Shown: one piece after another, positions 60,420-64,000 of the stretch
Layout of the letters: every line of letters starts with the position of its first letter
Numbering within the stretch: the first letter of the stretch is position 1
Program-made: the position numbers and the translations under genes
Source: Epiperipatus broadwayi
Lineage: Eukaryota; Onychophora; Udeonychophora; Euonychophora; Peripatidae
NCBI GenBank assembly: GCA_028023455.1
Contig: JAQFVV010012434.1
Span: forward strand, 5,300,264 to 5,364,263
Length of the DNA: 64,000 nucleotides
Reading direction: 5' to 3'
The notes under the pieces: generated by a model
Databases searched by the model: none
What the model was told of the DNA's origin: nothing
What the model saw: only the letters and a program-made list of their open reading frames with translations

Positions 60420-63400
60420 TTTATATAAGATATTATAGCAAAATAAAGGAAGTGATGAATTTGGTAATATAATGATGAACTGGGAATTTTCATATAAATC
60501 CTTTAGATTTATTAATGACAGCAGCATTAACATAAATACCACAAAATAATTGCTTTTTAATATCTATTAGAAATTTTTATCTTAAAAAGGACCTATTTTA
60601 TCTACAAATTAATTACATATGCTCTATAAGATTTTTTTTTTTTAAAAAAAAAAAAAAGTCTTAAAAATGTTTAGTTAAACTAAACTTTTTTTAATTGACT
60701 GCAAATTAATAATAAAGTTAAAAAACTTTCTTTCAAAATGCATTTTTATTTTTTTAAAAAAAAAACATCATTTTTATAGCAATCCTTCATCACAAATTCA
60801 ATGGCTTTCAGAGTTTCTAATAATAGGAACAGTGAATACTACAGTATGTATATATATATTGTCATTCCTTCACTTTGTAATTGTACTTTATACTAAATTT
60901 ATTTTGGTCATATACTTTTTTGCTACACTTGTTATAAACTTATCTGCTTTACTATATTTCAAATAGGCGTTTTTTTCTGCAATTTTAAAACTGTTATTAC
61001 TTTGTTTTATTTTAAAATAAAATAGCAATAAATAATCTTCAATTTTTATATGTAAATCATAATTATTAATTTCCAAGTCAGTTAGATAACTATATGAAAT
61101 ATACATATCTTATAATTCCATCTTTTGAAATACATTCACATGAGTTATTAAATTCAAAGATAACACATGTTGGTCGAGCATGAATAGTTGTCCGTCCGTC
61201 CGTCCCCCCATCTATAATATCTGGTATCAAACCATATCATATATCAAAATTTAAGAATAATGACAAACTATTGTAATATGTGTTTGTAACACACATGTAT
61301 GTATAGGTATGAATACTATGTAAATGCATGTTGAAAACATGTACATATATGTGTTCACAGTTTATGAGCTGCAGATAAAAAAATTATATGTAAAAAATTA
61401 ATTTTTAAATTTATTTCCAATTTTTTATTATATTTTATTTATAATTTTTTTAATCTCAGGTAAATGAAGTCACTGATGTTTAACTGCAGATATTTGAGAT
61501 TATTATGATTGAATGTTATTAGGATTTTATAGCCCTTTGAACAAAAATAATTGCTTCATTCTTAAACACTTTATTACTTAAAAGAAAAACTGTCTGTAAT
61601 ATTTATTTATTTTTTTGTGAACTATCTTTAGAAAAAAAATCTGTTTATTTTTTCACTGTCTACTATAATTACATAGTGTGAGTATTTGCTTTAAAATAAA
61701 TCTTAGTCATTAAATACTGCAATATTTTTTATTAAAGATTATCAGTAAACATTATCAAATTACTACTGATGTCTTTTTTTTATTATTATCATAAGGACTT
61801 TAAACACAACAGCACAATTTATGTAGAACAAAATAGTTTTATCTTAATAATTGCTCAAAGATTTGTTCTCTTATTTTCTTCTTAAAATTTGGAAATACAG
61901 GAGCCGTTTTCATGCCAAAAAGTTATTTAATCAAATGATCTATTTGTCTACTAGTAAGAGTTATTGATTATAAAGCTACTATATGGATTCTCAAGTAAAA
62001 GAAAAAAATGTGACTAATAGCACAGAACTACTATCCTTTGACCTCCTAAGTAACTGACCATAAAATAAATAAATTGCTATTATTTATTTGAGTCATCAGA
62101 TCTGTTTTTCAACTAAGCACTGAATATGCATGCATTACATACATATAAACACAAATCTTCAAATTCATACTCTCAATTATTTATATATATACCTAAAGAT
62201 TTAGATAGACAACTGTAATTACTGATTTGTTTAGTTATTAATTCGGTTAATTATCCATCTCTCAAAAATTTTCTCTCAAGCTAAATGCAGTAAAATTATC
62301 TGTTTAAAAATCTAAAGTTACTTTCTGATATTTACTAATCCAGCAAATTAATTTATCTCTTAATGACTATTATTTTTATTTAATTATGTATATGATCATC
62401 TGTTTTAAAATGTGAAAATTCTGCTAAAATAAATATGGCATTATATTATTTTGTCCTGTTTATATATTTTTTTTAAAATAGAAGTTTTTTTTTTTAAAAA
62501 AAAAAAAAAGTAGAATATATAAGAAAAGTCTTTTCTATTCTCATTTTGTTTATATTGGAGGAATAAGTAGCAAGCAAAATATATCATTTAGACCATTTTT
62601 ATTTAAAAATTTTTAGTTTTATTAGGGTGGTATATAGATATAAAAAAAATTCTATTATTAGTTCTTCAGAAGATTGTATAGCATAGTAAGTTGAGTGTAA
62701 TAATTCTAATTTGGGGACGAAACTGCATTTTTTCTTCATCCTGCTTGTGATAAAAATTGATGAGAATGAAATGAAAAATATGCAATGTCTAAGAGATATT
62801 AAAATTATAAATTTGAATGTGAAGTAGCAAGATATTTTCTTGTAATGTTTTGCAATCTAATATCAGTGATTGAACTGTGAATTAGAAAATATTTTTTCTA
62901 ATAATTTCTAGTTTTTATTATTATTATTATTTAATTTTTTAAAACTATTTGTAATGAATCCATGTAATTTGAGACAGTGGATATGAAGATTCTAGTGTGT
63001 ATGTGCACATATATATAATATGATATATAATATGAAATAACATGCCTCAAAATGCATATACTATATAAATAATTTGCAAATCAAATTTTCTAGAGTCATT
63101 TAAATAAATTTGCAAATAGCACTTTCTTTTGTACTAAAAATGTATCCTTTTAAGAATCAATAATTAATTTACTATCCATATAAACACTTGGAGAGATCCA
63201 TTTTTTGTCTTATTGAGGGGATTAACAATGATGTAAGAAAGGATAATATTTGTAAGTTTATTGAAGTGACTCTAGAAAATCTGATATACACATTGGAGGA
63301 TTATTACCTCATAAATATCATTATATATTCTCAATACAACATATTTAATAGCCATTATTTGGTTAAGAAGTTATTAAAATTGATAAAATATATGTATTGT

Positions 63401-63690
63401 GAGATACATAGGTGATTTCTGATTTTAGGCTAAAGAGCACATGACAGTCTGTGGTCATAAAATAAAATAACATCTTGTAAGAAATTGAAGTTAATAAAAA
63501 ATTTTTAGATATATAATGATTTGTGTGGTATAAATTATTGATTTAATTTTATACTACACACAATGTGAATAAAATGATTATTACTAGTGCTCTCACAGTC
63601 ATTTCAGTGATCATGTATATATCAATAACATTTCTCAGAATGATCTATCATTGACATGATCACCATTTCTTATGCTTGCTCTTAACTGTT
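60420..63690. other. FBXL7 intron, AT-rich, no gene recognised
   Basis: Contains a short TCCG repeat followed by a C run (61191-61209) and A/T homopolymers. The 75-codon frame at 63188-63415 (INNDVRKDNICKFIEVTLEN within it) is not recognised and has no splice context. Confidence 0.45.
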
Positions 63691-63693
63691 GTG

Positions 63694-63965
63694 AAAACAG
63701 GCAAAACTCTATATGTATTGCCATTCAGTGCAAGCCAGAATAATCAATGGATGCCATAAGGCTTGTGCATAAAATTCCCATCTAGTGCCTGCTTATTCTC
63801 TGATCCAAGGCTCCTCACTGACAAAGGCCACAAGCCGGAAACTAGTCTGGGGATATTGGATGAGTAGGCACTAGATGGGGATTTTATGCACAAGCCTTCT
63901 GGCATCTATTGATTATTCTGGCTTGCACTGAGTGGCAATACATAAAGAAAGTTTTGCTTGTTTTG
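63694..63965. mobile_element. palindromic element, family A, copy 2
   Basis: The left arm 63694-63795 and right arm 63863-63965 are reverse complements with few mismatches: TGCAAGCCAGAATAATCAAT against ATTGATTATTCTGGCTTGCA, and GGCTTGTGCATAAAATTCCC against its partner near 63878-63896. The spacer of about 67 bases carries the hammerhead-like core. It is much better preserved than copy 1 at 4400-4705. It has no ORF. Confidence 0.85.
63813..63852 (+). ncRNA. degenerate type I hammerhead ribozyme-like motif, copy 2
   Basis: In order: CCUCA (stem I), CUGACAA (63818-63824, where CUGANGA is expected, so the invariant G8 is A), A, GGC/CACAA/GCC (stem II and loop), G, GAA (63838-63840), self-complementary ACUAGU (stem III), C (position 17, a permitted cleavage base), then UGGGG (stem I partner, with one G-U pair). 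Relative to the copy at 4528-4566, one stem II pair is G-C here and A-U there. The G8 change should abolish cleavage in this copy. Confidence 0.45.
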
Positions 63966-64000
63966 ATTATCTATCATTGTTTAGTTTTTCATGATGTTCA

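Noticed and set aside
63188-63415. 75-codon plus-strand frame near the window end, considered as the next FBXL7 exon
   Set aside because: It has no leucine-rich repeat pattern (no repeated L..L.L..C....D) and no good splice sites.

Overview
This is an AT-rich (about three quarters A+T by eye) piece of an animal nuclear genome. It has long introns, many microsatellites and dense, mostly decayed transposable elements. No bacterial, organellar or viral gene organisation is seen. The only host gene recognised is one large internal exon of an FBXL7-type F-box/leucine-rich-repeat protein at 34206-35162 (+), with clear splice sites at both ends. The transposon mixture (RTE-type LINEs, a second LINE with a C-terminal zinc motif, hAT, Merlin, Penelope-like relics, tRNA-derived SINEs) suits an invertebrate bilaterian. 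The species cannot be told from the sequence.

Layout. 1-34205 is intergenic or upstream-intron DNA crowded with transposons. It holds a GIY-YIG (Penelope-like) relic flanked by inverted repeats (391-1190), LINE 3'-end relics on both strands, and a nearly full-length but dead RTE element (5970-8560). It also holds a hAT relic (14050-16110, minus) abutting a cytosine-poor LINE (16120-18650), a 142-bp tandem duplication (18909-19190), a Merlin transposase relic (20930-21750), a diverged tandem-repeat array with an inverted first unit (23815-26100) and a palindromic MITE (26391-26560). 35163-64000 is probably one very long FBXL7 intron, because the remaining leucine-rich repeats are not seen. It contains further palindromic elements (39055-39265, 47946-48450, 51986-52288, 59100-60415, 63694-63965), a LINE 3' end (57360-58541), SINEs and microsatellites.

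Most interesting signal. There are two families of palindromic, non-coding elements. Family A (4400-4705 and 63694-63965) has a central spacer that folds on paper like a minimal type I hammerhead ribozyme, of the kind known in Penelope-like retroelements. Between its two copies a stem II base pair changes in a compensatory way, and each copy carries a different inactivating lesion. Family B (three copies in 12.5 kb) carries a related but weaker motif in each arm. One family B copy is interrupted by a poly(A)-tailed retroposed sequence with a 15-bp target-site duplication.

All calls come from reading the sequence and translations by eye. Element names are at clade level, and boundaries of degenerate elements are approximate.
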